A stretch of DNA of 40,330 bases, taken from contig DUVH01000020.1 of the NCBI GenBank assembly GCA_012841145.1, positions 1-40,330 of the forward strand, in the 5' to 3' direction. Of the stretch, positions 13,014 to 21,488 are shown piece after piece. The DNA is from Clostridiaceae bacterium. Its GTDB lineage: Bacteria; Bacillota; Clostridia; Saccharofermentanales; DTU023. Under the pieces are notes generated by a model. That model was not told the origin of the DNA, searched no databases, and saw nothing but the letters and a program-made list of their open reading frames with translations. The position numbers were made by a program, and so were the translations under genes. Within the stretch, counting starts at the first letter, position 1. Every line of letters starts with the position of its first letter.

Positions 13014-14660
13014 TCATTCACGCTGATCGCTGTCATCAATTTTAGAAGAGGAAAGTGTCTCTTCATGCTCCTGCGGGATCTCCGAGTTTCCGAATTCACT
13101 TTCCGTGCTCTCGTCAGCCGATTCGAGAGTGTCAATCGCATATCGGTGCTCGATATCGATATGCGCCTTTGAAACGGGCTGTCTCTTCTTTCGTTTTTTT
13201 GCTTGAATAACGGAGATCAGGCCAAGTAATTGCAGTGTGATTAGAGGCGCCAAGGCGACTAAAGCGATGACGCCGAATCCATCGAGAAGGGGGTCGGCAC
13301 CCGGAACACCCGCAGCGATCCCTTGCGTAAAGGCGAGGATGAATGTCGCTGTCATCGGTCCCGATGCGACACCGCCCGCATCAAATGCAATCCCGATAAA
13401 GATATCGGGGGTGAAATAACTCATGATCATGACAAGGATATAGCCGGGAAGCAAGATATGCCAAAGGTGCAGACCGGGTGTATAGATGCGAATGACCGAC
13501 AGCATGACGGCGAAAGCGACACCGATGGATAGAAAGGTGAGGACGACTTTGCGGAGGATAACGCCTTCCGTTACCTCTTCAATTGATTGCGTTAAGACGT
13601 GAACTGCGGGTTCGGCAATGACGGTCACCATCCCGAGGAAAAAGCCGGCGACGACGGTAATCCAACGCTTTTCGATAGCGACCAGCTTTGCTCCCAAAAT
13701 GTGCCCTGTAGACATAAAACCGCCCATGACTCCTATCATAAAAATAGTCAAACCTATATAGCAGAAGAACATGCCGAGATAAATGCGTACTGTATCGCGC
13801 TTTCGAATTTTGATAACACTGATCTGCAAAAGGAAAAAAACGGCGACGAGCGGAGCGACGCTTAAAAGAGAATCGCGCAATGATGCGGGCGTTACGAGTC
13901 GAAATGATTCGAAAAGCGTTGAGTAGGAGGGGGTGACCGATTCCGGCGGTACACCGATGGCGTTTGAACGCTGAATCACTCCCATGGCGAGTACGGCTAG
14001 GATGGCGCCCGCGGAGGCGAACCCGACAAGTCCGAACTGATCGCGTGCGTCTTCATGTCTGGAAGTTGTCAGTTTGGCGACTCCGGCAGCCAACGCGAGA
14101 ATAAACGGAGTCGTGATCGCGCCCGTCGTCGCCCCTGACGCGTCAAAAGCAAAATCGTGAAATAGCAGAGGACTGAAACAGGCGAGGATGAAGATGATTC
14201 CGTAGACAAACCAGAGAACATAGCGAATTCTGACCTGCTTGACAATTCGCCAAAAGCCCACCATCACAAGGAGTCCGACGCCAAGGGAGACGACAATCAC
14301 CATTGTCCATTTTTCAATACCGCCACCCGTCAGCTGTTCGATCTGTGTCGACAAAATATGAAGATCGGGCTCGGCAATTGAGATAAGAAAGCCGAGAATA
14401 ATGCCCCCGATGAGCAGAATCGACATCTTGCCCGATCTGACAATCGCATGGCCGCTGTGTATTCCGATCGGTGTCGCTCCGAGATCGACACCGACAAGGA
14501 AGACAGAAAGTCCCATAAGCAAAAGGAAAGCCCCCAGTAGAAATTGTCCAAGCTGAAGCGATGTGAGCGGTGCAATCGTAAAGTGCAATACGAGTACGAA
14601 GATAGTGACGGGCGCCAGTGACTGTGAGACCTCTTTAATTTTCTCGTTTAGTAAACCCAT
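13014..14660 (-). CDS. DUF1538 family membrane protein (two repeats)
   Basis: The 548-residue integral membrane protein has about 12-14 hydrophobic segments and an internal duplication. SVFLVGVDLGATPIGIHSGHAI with FLISIAEPDLHILSTQIEQLTGG in the first half (about 50-110) corresponds to TIFMIGVMGGFMSTGHIL with MVTVIAEPAVHVLTQSIEEVTEG in the second (about 305-365). The repeated AEPxxHxLxxQIExxT signature is the hallmark I associate with DUF1538. Transport substrate is unknown; proteins of this family are often encoded next to PII-like genes, as here. A hydrophilic acidic tail (about 495-548) follows. It starts with ATG and a weak AAGAAAGAG site. Confidence 0.85.
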   Translation of the reverse strand: MGLLNEKIKEVSQSLAPVTIFVLVLHFTIAPLTSLQLGQFLLGAFLLLMGLSVFLVGVDLGATPIGIHSGHAIVRSGKMSILLIGGIILGFLISIAEPDLHILSTQIEQLTGGGIEKWTMVIVVSLGVGLLVMVGFWRIVKQVRIRYVLWFVYGIIFILACFSPLLFHDFAFDASGATTGAITTPFILALAAGVAKLTTSRHEDARDQFGLVGFASAGAILAVLAMGVIQRSNAIGVPPESVTPSYSTLFESFRLVTPASLRDSLLSVAPLVAVFFLLQISVIKIRKRDTVRIYLGMFFCYIGLTIFMIGVMGGFMSTGHILGAKLVAIEKRWITVVAGFFLGMVTVIAEPAVHVLTQSIEEVTEGVILRKVVLTFLSIGVAFAVMLSVIRIYTPGLHLWHILLPGYILVMIMSYFTPDIFIGIAFDAGGVASGPMTATFILAFTQGIAAGVPGADPLLDGFGVIALVALAPLITLQLLGLISVIQAKKRKKRQPVSKAHIDIEHRYAIDTLESADESTESEFGNSEIPQEHEETLSSSKIDDSDQRE

Positions 14661-14847
14661 AGATTCTCTTTCTTAACGAAGGACAAGAAGCGCCGTCACA
14701 CGTGTTCCGATTGAGATGTGAATATCTGCGGTTCAACAGACTTCCTGATTCAATAGATGTTGGGAATATTTTAGCATACGCAAGATCGCATCCTGCCTGC
14801 AGAAGCATATACGTATGATAAAAATCACGAATCAAAGCGCTATCTTG

Positions 14848-14853
14848 TATAAT
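14848..14853 (+). promoter_or_regulatory. Possible -10 element before the sensor kinase
   Basis: A perfect TATAAT (14848-14853) lies 84-90 bases before the kinase start in the 14661-14937 divergent gap. No convincing -35 is found 17 bases upstream (TCACGA), so the promoter may need an activator. Nothing else is seen in this gap. Confidence 0.35.
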
Positions 14854-14937
14854 GACAATGTCGAATTTATACAGAACTGATTTCTGACATCGGTATTTTT
14901 GGCGAATGAAAAGGTGCTGTTCCGCAGAGTAGTGAAA

Positions 14938-16743
14938 ATGATCAAACTATTCTTTAAACTTAATCTTCGCACGAAGTTGGCGCTATTATTCGTATTCGCG
15001 CTGATCTTGTCAGCTATTTCAGTCGGCTATTTCTCTTTTTATTCGGCGCGGACGATCGTACGACGCGATCAAAGGAAAACGCTGGCGGAAATTACGAATT
15101 TAATCATCATGAATATCGATGGGCGTGTGGGGGCTTTATCGAGGCAAATGCAGCAGGTGGCCGGCTCAGAGTTGATTCAGAGTTATGCGAAACGGTTGCC
15201 TGAAAAAGCCTCTCCGGAGCTTAAAGAATATTATGAAGCGACGAAAAATGCATTCGGTTTTGTTCACGCCGTTTACGTCGTTAAGAACAAGACGCTTTAT
15301 GTTCCCGGGGATGACGAGTCGTTTGCAATTCCGGCAAAAGAATATGCCGCATTGTGGTCGAGCGCGGATAAAGCAAAAAACAATGTGGCTTGGCAAGGAG
15401 TGCAAACGCCGCTTGATGTGATCGCCGGAACTTCAACGAGACACGGAGAGAATGTGATTCGCGCCGTGCAAGGTATTCGAGAATCGCCTGACGGTCCTCT
15501 TCACGCAATGCTCATTCTGGAACTTAAAGCGCAAGAATTCGATAACTTATTGTTCAGTAACAGAGCTTCACTGTCATATCAGTACCGCATGATTTTCGAC
15601 CAAAATATGCAACTGATAGCTGCCAATCGGCGATTCGATGACGAGACTCTTGATGAGATCGTCAAAGCATTCAACGGCGGCGAGAGGCGTTTTACGGTCA
15701 ACACGCCGCATGCCGATTTTTATGTTCAGGGGCAGTATGACGGTTTAACGGGTTGGGCTGTCGTTTCGGCGCAAGAGGTTATGAGTACGTTCCCGAGCAG
15801 TCAGGAATTGATCCGGCTGATTATCCAATTTGTTATCGTATCGAGTTTACTCGTTTCGGTCAGTGTCGTTACCTTATCTTGGACGATCACACGGCCTGTG
15901 CGATCGTTGTCGAAGGCGATGAAGAGCTTTGAACAGGGTGATTATTCTGTCAGGCTTAATCCGAAAGGCAGCGATGAAATGGGTCAGCTGATGCAATCAT
16001 TTAACTATATGGCCGATGAGATTGATCTGTTGATCAACCAAGTGCTCGGTGTGACGTTAGCGCAGAGAGAAGCTGAAATTATGGCGCTTGAAACGCAAAT
16101 CAATCCGCATTTTCTTTACAACACGCTTGATAGTATTCAATGGATGCTGATTAAAGAAAATCAATTTGAAATTGCGCAGGTTGTCGTGTCTTTGGGCAAA
16201 ATATTCAGATATTCCATTGATCGTGATAAACGTCTCGTTCCGCTCGTGAATGAAGCGGAATACGCGCAACACTATTTGAATATTCAAAAATACCGTCTGG
16301 ATGAACGTCTGATGTACAATATCTCTTTGCAGCAAGATCTGTACGCATATCTCGTTCCGCGTCTCATACTCCAGCCGCTCATTGAAAATGCCATTTTACA
16401 CGGATCGGATGATGCGGCAGCCATCAGTGTGGAAGTGGCTGCGAGAAGAGAGGGCGATTCATTGGTGATTGAGGTGCGTGACTATGGCAAGGGGATGAGT
16501 GAGGAAAAGTTGGCTCAGGTGAAGGACATGATCGAAAGCGATCACCCTTCCAGCCACCTCGGTTTGCGGAATGTTCATCGCAGGTTGCGCCTCCAATTTG
16601 GTGAGCCGTACGGCCTGACCATCGTATCCGGAGACGATGCCGGTTGTTCGGTCACTTTGAGAGTTCCCCTTATTAGGGATGAGCATGACATCGACATGCT
16701 GAATGAACATGTGTTCCCATTCACGGAATCAAGAGAGGTGTGA
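14938..16743 (+). CDS. YesM/LytS-type sensor histidine kinase
   Basis: This sensor of about 601 residues spans the membrane twice (about 9-30 and 290-312), with an extracellular sensing domain of ~250 residues between. A HAMP linker follows (TRPVRSLSKAMKSF...GDYSVRL), then the His_kinase domain with phospho-acceptor His in INPHFLYNTLDSIQWML (about 391), the N-box PLIENAILHG (near 490), and G-boxes DYGKGMSEE and GLRNVHRRLRLQFG. This is the HPK8 (YesM) class, whose members usually sense extracellular solutes. I place the start at ATG 14938, giving a normal N-terminal anchor; a TTG at 14899 is in frame but has no ribosome site. Its response regulator follows within 9 bp. Confidence 0.9.
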   Translation: MIKLFFKLNLRTKLALLFVFALILSAISVGYFSFYSARTIVRRDQRKTLAEITNLIIMNIDGRVGALSRQMQQVAGSELIQSYAKRLPEKASPELKEYYEATKNAFGFVHAVYVVKNKTLYVPGDDESFAIPAKEYAALWSSADKAKNNVAWQGVQTPLDVIAGTSTRHGENVIRAVQGIRESPDGPLHAMLILELKAQEFDNLLFSNRASLSYQYRMIFDQNMQLIAANRRFDDETLDEIVKAFNGGERRFTVNTPHADFYVQGQYDGLTGWAVVSAQEVMSTFPSSQELIRLIIQFVIVSSLLVSVSVVTLSWTITRPVRSLSKAMKSFEQGDYSVRLNPKGSDEMGQLMQSFNYMADEIDLLINQVLGVTLAQREAEIMALETQINPHFLYNTLDSIQWMLIKENQFEIAQVVVSLGKIFRYSIDRDKRLVPLVNEAEYAQHYLNIQKYRLDERLMYNISLQQDLYAYLVPRLILQPLIENAILHGSDDAAAISVEVAARREGDSLVIEVRDYGKGMSEEKLAQVKDMIESDHPSSHLGLRNVHRRLRLQFGEPYGLTIVSGDDAGCSVTLRVPLIRDEHDIDMLNEHVFPFTESREV

Positions 16744-16752
16744 GGTTGTACT

Positions 16753-17457
16753 ATGCGATACGTTGTCGTCGATGACGAACCGAAAATCCGTCAAGGTTTA
16801 GCAGCTTTCATAGCCAATAGGGATGATTGCGAAGATGTGACATCATTTTCAACGGCGTCTGTCGCCTATGAGTATCTTTCGAAGCACCCGGTCGATGTCC
16901 TGATTACCGACATCAGAATGCCCGGTCTGTCGGGACTTGAGCTCATTGAACAGTTGCGGGAGCATTACCCCGACCTTGATATCATCATCATCAGCGGATA
17001 CGGTGAGTTCGACTACGCGCAAAAAGCTTTGGAGCTCGGCGTACGTCAGTACTTGACGAAACCGACCGATTTGATAAAACTGACGAGCGTTTTGGACGAC
17101 TTGGCATCGAAACGCAGGGAATCTCCTTTACCGGAAGACCTGATGATTAGGAACGTGATCTCTTTTATGGAGCAGAACCTGGATAAGGATCTTCAACTGA
17201 CGCGGCTGGCGGAGATCGGTTACGTGACACCGAATTACCTTTGTCGTCGATTTAAGGAGCTGACCGATGCGTCGCCGATGGAATATATGACGCGGCTTCG
17301 TTTGGAAAAGGCGAAAAAACTCCTCCAAGATCCCGGCCTTACAATAGAGGTCATTTCGCAAAAAGTCGGCTACAACAGTCGCCGTTCATTTAGTCGCGCT
17401 TTCAATCGCGAATACGGTTTCTCTCCACAAGAATTTCGCAACAAAAACAACAAATAA
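16753..17457 (+). CDS. Response regulator with AraC-type DNA-binding domain (YesN-like)
   Basis: The 234-residue cytoplasmic regulator has a receiver domain (about 1-118) with acidic pair DDE, phospho-acceptor Asp in VLITDIRMPG (about 54), a switch residue in IIISGYGEFDYA and Lys in YLTKPTD. The C-terminal domain (about 135-232) has two helix-turn-helix motifs of the AraC family (LTRLAEIGYVTPNYLCRRFKE and ISQKVGYNSRRSFSRAFNRE). It is 9 bp behind the kinase gene. YesN-like regulators commonly activate the neighbouring importer; here that would be the BMP-family importer directly downstream. This target is inferred from position. Confidence 0.93.
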   Translation: MRYVVVDDEPKIRQGLAAFIANRDDCEDVTSFSTASVAYEYLSKHPVDVLITDIRMPGLSGLELIEQLREHYPDLDIIIISGYGEFDYAQKALELGVRQYLTKPTDLIKLTSVLDDLASKRRESPLPEDLMIRNVISFMEQNLDKDLQLTRLAEIGYVTPNYLCRRFKELTDASPMEYMTRLRLEKAKKLLQDPGLTIEVISQKVGYNSRRSFSRAFNREYGFSPQEFRNKNNK

Positions 17458-17568
17458 CAAAGACTAAAGCTCAGCAAATTATGTTGAGTATGGTCAAAAA
17501 AGATAATAATTGTCCCCAAAAGATAACAGCGGTCATTGTGAGAGCTTTGCCGGAAATTCTATTATTAA

Positions 17569-17597
17569 TTGTAGTATGGCTGTACCATTTGTATAAA
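17569..17597 (+). promoter_or_regulatory. Promoter of the BMP importer operon
   Basis: TTGTAG (17569-17574), 17 bases, TATAAA (17592-17597), ending 24 bases before the start codon of the solute-binding protein. The -35 is imperfect, which suits an activated promoter. AAAGGAGG (17607-17614) follows. Confidence 0.5.
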
Positions 17598-17621
17598 TTT
17601 GCATATAAAGGAGGACTTGTT

Positions 17622-18668
17622 ATGAAAAAAAGAATGATTCGTTTGTTATCGCTCATTCTCGTTCTGATGATCGGACTGGGAATTGCCGCGTGTGACAAAT
17701 CTAAAGATTCAGGTGAAAAGCCCGATGAAAGCGCGCCCGCCGGTGATAAAGCGGCGGCTGATTACAAAATCGTGCTCATCCTGCCGGGACCTATCAACGA
17801 CCAGAGCTGGAACGCGACTAACTATGCAGGACTTGTCGCATGTAACGAGCAGCTCGGAACAAACATCGAGTACGTCGAGAATGTCAAATCGTCTGATTAC
17901 GAGTCAACGTTCCGCGAGTATGCCGAAAGAAAATATGATCTGGTCATGGCGGCCGGAACGCAATTCGATGAGCCGGCTGCTGCCGTCGCTCCGAACTACC
18001 CTGACACGACGTTCTGTGTCGTCAACGGTTCAAAAGCCGACGGCAATAACGTAGCACCTATATTCCCGAAAGAATACGAGGCAAGTTACCTCGCATCCGT
18101 GATCGCCGGCAATGTGTCTGAAAATGGTAATTTTGCTACGATCGGCGGATTCCCGAACGAGCCTATGGAGAAACTGCTTTCCGTCTATGAAAAGCATGCT
18201 GTAGAGATCGCTACGGAACGCGGCATCGCAGATGCCAAAGCGACACGCGCTTACGCGAATAGCTGGGACGACGTGGCGCTCGGCAAGCAAATGGCCGCTC
18301 AGATGATTGATAACGGAGCTGACACGCTCTTTGTTTACGCCAATGAGGTGGGATTGGGATCGATCGAAGCAGCTAAAGAAAAAGGCGCAAAATTCATCGG
18401 TTTCTCGAGTGACCAGAACTCTGTCGCTCCCGAAACGGTTGTTGCATCTGTTGTTTTTGACTTTGAGACTTTCTATGTATGGGCTGTTGATCAGTACGTA
18501 AAAGGAACACTGTCCGGAAATAAAGTACATGAGGCCGGTATAAAAGAAGGTATCTTCAAACCTGTGTACGGCCCCGACATCTCTGATGAGGTTAAGACTG
18601 CTGTCGAGACAGCCATCGATGACTACAAAGCCGGAAAGACTGATCTTTCAAAATATTTTGACGAGTAA
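17622..18668 (+). CDS. BMP-family solute-binding lipoprotein (nucleoside-type ABC importer)
   Basis: The 348-residue lipoprotein has a signal peptide MKKRMIRLLSLILVLMIG and lipobox IAAC (Cys24), so it is anchored outside the membrane. The mature part follows the BMP/Med pattern: VLILPGPINDQSWNATNYAG, DLVMAAGTQFDEPAAAVAPNYPDTTFCVVNG, ASYLASVIAGNVS, and IGFSSDQNSVAPETVVASVVFD. Characterised BMP proteins (PnrA, BmpA, YufN/NupN) bind purine nucleosides, but the exact ligand here is not visible. The ATG at 17622 follows AAAGGAGG; a longer frame exists upstream without ribosome site. It heads a four-gene importer with an ATPase and two permeases. Confidence 0.9.
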   Translation: MKKRMIRLLSLILVLMIGLGIAACDKSKDSGEKPDESAPAGDKAAADYKIVLILPGPINDQSWNATNYAGLVACNEQLGTNIEYVENVKSSDYESTFREYAERKYDLVMAAGTQFDEPAAAVAPNYPDTTFCVVNGSKADGNNVAPIFPKEYEASYLASVIAGNVSENGNFATIGGFPNEPMEKLLSVYEKHAVEIATERGIADAKATRAYANSWDDVALGKQMAAQMIDNGADTLFVYANEVGLGSIEAAKEKGAKFIGFSSDQNSVAPETVVASVVFDFETFYVWAVDQYVKGTLSGNKVHEAGIKEGIFKPVYGPDISDEVKTAVETAIDDYKAGKTDLSKYFDE

Positions 18669-18684
18669 GGATTCCATCCCCCCA

Positions 18685-18716
18685 CCGGTTCGCCGAATAG
18701 TTCTTTGGTGAACCGG
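18685..18716 (+). other. Stem-loop after the BMP gene
   Basis: CCGGTTCGCC (18685-18694) pairs with GGTGAACCGG (18707-18716), with one G-T pair. No T-run follows, so it is probably a 3' stabilising hairpin protecting the mRNA of the abundant binding protein. Confidence 0.55.
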
Positions 18717-18730
18717 AAAGGAATCAAGGT

Positions 18731-18778
18731 AATGGAGGCGGTCGTTCGGGTGTTAATCCGAATACGCCTCCATTTTCC
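18731..18778 (+). terminator. Partial terminator/attenuator between BMP and ATPase genes
   Basis: AATGGAGGCG (18731-18740) pairs with CGCCTCCATT (18765-18774), with TTCGG/CCGAA extending the inner stem, then TTCC. The short T-run suggests incomplete termination, reducing ATPase and permease levels relative to the binding protein. Confidence 0.6.
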
Positions 18779-18834
18779 TAATAGAAGCTTTCCTAATTGA
18801 TCGATGATCAGTTTTGGTTTAAGGAGGTGATGAA

Positions 18835-20406
18835 GTGAGAGAAGAGATAAAGGGTAACTGGTCGGAAATAGAGATCCGCAATGTGTCAAAGTATTTTGCC
18901 AGAGTTGTCGCGAATAAAGATGTCAATTTCACCATTCGTAAAGGAGAAGTTCTTGCGCTCCTCGGAGAGAACGGTGCCGGCAAAAGTACGATCATGAAAA
19001 TCCTTTATGGTCTCTATCAAGCGGACGAAGGAAGCATTCTTTTCGACGGAAAAGAAGAACGAATTGCAAATCCGAAAGATGCCATGAAGTTCGGAATCGG
19101 GATGATCCAACAGCATTTTTCTCTAGTATATGCTCATACAGTGACAGAAAATGTCATTCTTGGGGCTATGCGCGGTGTAATCCCGTACGCAAAAGCCAAA
19201 GAAGAAGTTGAGAGTTTGGCGTCGCGCTACGGTTTCGACGTTGATGCAGACGCGCTTGTCGGCGATCTCGATGTCGGTGTTCAACAAAAAGTTGAAATAA
19301 TTAAAGCGCTTTTCAAGCAGACGACGCTGCTGATCATGGACGAACCGACGGCTGTGCTGACGCCACAGGAGGCAGATCAGCTTATGGAATTTGTGCGCCA
19401 ATTTGTCGCGGACGGACATGCCGTCGTCTTTATCACCCATAAGATGAAAGAGGTGATGGAAGTCGCCGATCGGATCATCGTTATGCGTGACGGTCGAATA
19501 TCCGGTGACTTGCGCAAGGAAGATACGAACGAGGCTGAGCTGTCTCGCCTGATGATCGGCCGTGATATTGTCGCGCCCGCGAAAGTTGATTTTGAGGGTT
19601 CCGACCATGAGCGATCCGGGCTTGTTGTCAAGAATCTGTCTCTTGCCCAAGGAAAAGTAAAACTTCTCGATGACATCAGTTTCCATTTACGCCCCGGCGA
19701 GGTGTTGGGTATCGCAGGTGTCAGCGGTAACGGACAAGAAGAACTCTGCGAAACGATTTGCGGTATTCGCGCTTTTGACAGCGGATCGGTCGTGCTCGAC
19801 GGGGTCGATCTTTCGGAGCTCTCTTTGCGTGAACGTATTGAGCAAGGTGTAGGCTATGTTCCTGTTGACCGGCATCGCGACGCCATGATCGGATCGATGA
19901 GTTTGGCGGAAAATATATATCTAAAATTTTCCACCGACGGTGATTGGAATCGTCGCGGATTGATTGATACAAACAACCTCAGGCAGAAAACTCTTGAATC
20001 GATTGAAGATTTTGACATCCGCGCTCCCGGACCGGACGCTCCTGCAGGCAATCTTTCAGGAGGCAATCAGCAAAAGTTGATCTTGTCAAGAGAGATGCGT
20101 CTGGCGAAAAAGCTCCTTATCTTAAATCAGCCGACGCGCGGTCTTGATCTGGGGGCGATCAATAATATTCATTCAACTGTTTTGAAGGCTCGTGCCGAGG
20201 GGTTGCCCGTTTTGCTTATTTCTACGGAGTTATCGGAGATTTTTGCTCTGTCGGATCGGATCGCCGTCATGTATAAAGGGCGATTCATGGGCATTTTTTC
20301 GCCGAGAGAATTGAACACGGAGCACATCGGACTCCTTATGGCGGGCATTGTTCCGGATGATATGTCCCATGTTGCCGGTGAAGAGATTAGAGCGGAGGTA
20401 GTGTAA
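18835..20406 (+). CDS. Double ATP-binding protein of the BMP importer
   Basis: The 523-residue protein has two ABC domains in tandem. The first (about 8-245) has a full Walker A GENGAGKST, a variant signature DLDVGVQQKVEI and Walker B LLIMDEPTAVLTP. The second (about 265-510) has the altered Walker A GVSGNGQEEL, signature NLSGGNQQKLILSREM and LLILNQPTRGLD. This asymmetry, with a non-canonical second Walker A, is usual for ribose/nucleoside-type importers (RbsA, NupO). The GTG start at 18835 has AAGGAGG eight bases upstream; the ATG just before it is immediately closed by a stop. The stop is followed after one base by the first permease gene. Confidence 0.95.
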   Translation: MREEIKGNWSEIEIRNVSKYFARVVANKDVNFTIRKGEVLALLGENGAGKSTIMKILYGLYQADEGSILFDGKEERIANPKDAMKFGIGMIQQHFSLVYAHTVTENVILGAMRGVIPYAKAKEEVESLASRYGFDVDADALVGDLDVGVQQKVEIIKALFKQTTLLIMDEPTAVLTPQEADQLMEFVRQFVADGHAVVFITHKMKEVMEVADRIIVMRDGRISGDLRKEDTNEAELSRLMIGRDIVAPAKVDFEGSDHERSGLVVKNLSLAQGKVKLLDDISFHLRPGEVLGIAGVSGNGQEELCETICGIRAFDSGSVVLDGVDLSELSLRERIEQGVGYVPVDRHRDAMIGSMSLAENIYLKFSTDGDWNRRGLIDTNNLRQKTLESIEDFDIRAPGPDAPAGNLSGGNQQKLILSREMRLAKKLLILNQPTRGLDLGAINNIHSTVLKARAEGLPVLLISTELSEIFALSDRIAVMYKGRFMGIFSPRELNTEHIGLLMAGIVPDDMSHVAGEEIRAEVV

Positions 20407-20407
20407 T

Positions 20408-21487
20408 ATGGGTAAACGTATCGGAGCCTCGACACGCGACCTGATCATCACGAATCTTGTGGCGATTGTCGCAGGTCTCGTGTTAAGCGGGTTTTTACTC
20501 CTTTTTCTTGACATCAATCCCATTCAAGTCTATTCAAGCGCGATTAAGACGCTCTTTACCGACCGCTATATGGCGGCAGAAGTATTCTTAAAGGCGACTC
20601 CTTTTATTTTTACCGCGCTTGCATTTGCCTTCACCTACAAAGCCAACTTGTTCAATATCGGAGCTCAAGGACAGTTCTATTTAGGATCTGTTGCCGCTGT
20701 TTCAGTATCACTGCTCTTAGACGGAAAGATTCCGACAGCTATTCTCCTAGTCGTCGTATTTGCTGCGACACTCCTAGCCGGAGGGCTCATGGGAGCCGGG
20801 ATCGGTTTTTTGAAGGCGCGTTACAACGCGAATGAATTCTTGACGTCGATGATGTCAACGTACGTAGCGCTTGCGTTCATGAATTATCTCTTGCGCACGG
20901 TACTCAAGGAGACAAAGGGTGAGTACCCGCAGACAGATGCTCTCTCTGAGGCGGCTTGGATTCCGAGAATCGTACCGGGTACGAGGCTGCATCTCGGATT
21001 TGTGATCGCCGTCATAACAGCTATCCTTATCTGGGTATTTCTTTATAAAACACCTTTAGGCTTCAGGATTCGAGCGATCGGGAGCAATGCGCGCGCCGGG
21101 GAGCTTGCCGGTATCAATTCACGTAGAATTTTCGTAATTGCTTTCCTGATCAGCGGAGCGCTTGCAGGTGCGGCAGGTTTTACGGAAGTCAACGGTGTTC
21201 AGCGCATGTTGATACAGGATTTCAACCCCGATCTCGGATCGGCAGGGATCGGCATTGCCATCCTTGCCAACGCAAATCCGATCGGCATCATTTTTGCTTC
21301 AATTCTCTTCGGTGCGATTTCAGTGATCGGAACGATGATGGGGCGGATGCCGGGGATCAATGTTCCTCCGAGCATCGTCTCGATTATTCAGGGCAGTGTC
21401 ATGCTGTTCGTCATTGCCGCTTACTATGTTCGAGCTATGATCGGAATTCGTCGCGATAAGAAGAGACTGAAAAGAGAGGAGGCCTGA
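20408..21487 (+). CDS. Permease 1 of the BMP importer
   Basis: The 359-residue membrane protein of the BPD_transp_2 family (RbsC/YufP-like) has about nine hydrophobic segments. Recognisable stretches are FTALAFAFTYKANLFNIGAQGQF near residue 75 and the cytoplasmic loop GFRIRAIGSNARAGELAGIN (about 220), which contacts the ATPase. It is longer than the second permease because of an extra N-terminal helix, as in YufP/NupP. The start codon lies one base after the ATPase stop, and the next permease begins one base after this stop, so the three are translated together. Confidence 0.95.
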   Translation: MGKRIGASTRDLIITNLVAIVAGLVLSGFLLLFLDINPIQVYSSAIKTLFTDRYMAAEVFLKATPFIFTALAFAFTYKANLFNIGAQGQFYLGSVAAVSVSLLLDGKIPTAILLVVVFAATLLAGGLMGAGIGFLKARYNANEFLTSMMSTYVALAFMNYLLRTVLKETKGEYPQTDALSEAAWIPRIVPGTRLHLGFVIAVITAILIWVFLYKTPLGFRIRAIGSNARAGELAGINSRRIFVIAFLISGALAGAAGFTEVNGVQRMLIQDFNPDLGSAGIGIAILANANPIGIIFASILFGAISVIGTMMGRMPGINVPPSIVSIIQGSVMLFVIAAYYVRAMIGIRRDKKRLKREEA

Positions 21488-21488
21488 G

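Noticed and set aside
14899-14937. Longer N-terminus of the sensor kinase from TTG 14899
   Set aside because: No ribosome site in front, and the extra 13 residues precede an otherwise normal membrane anchor.
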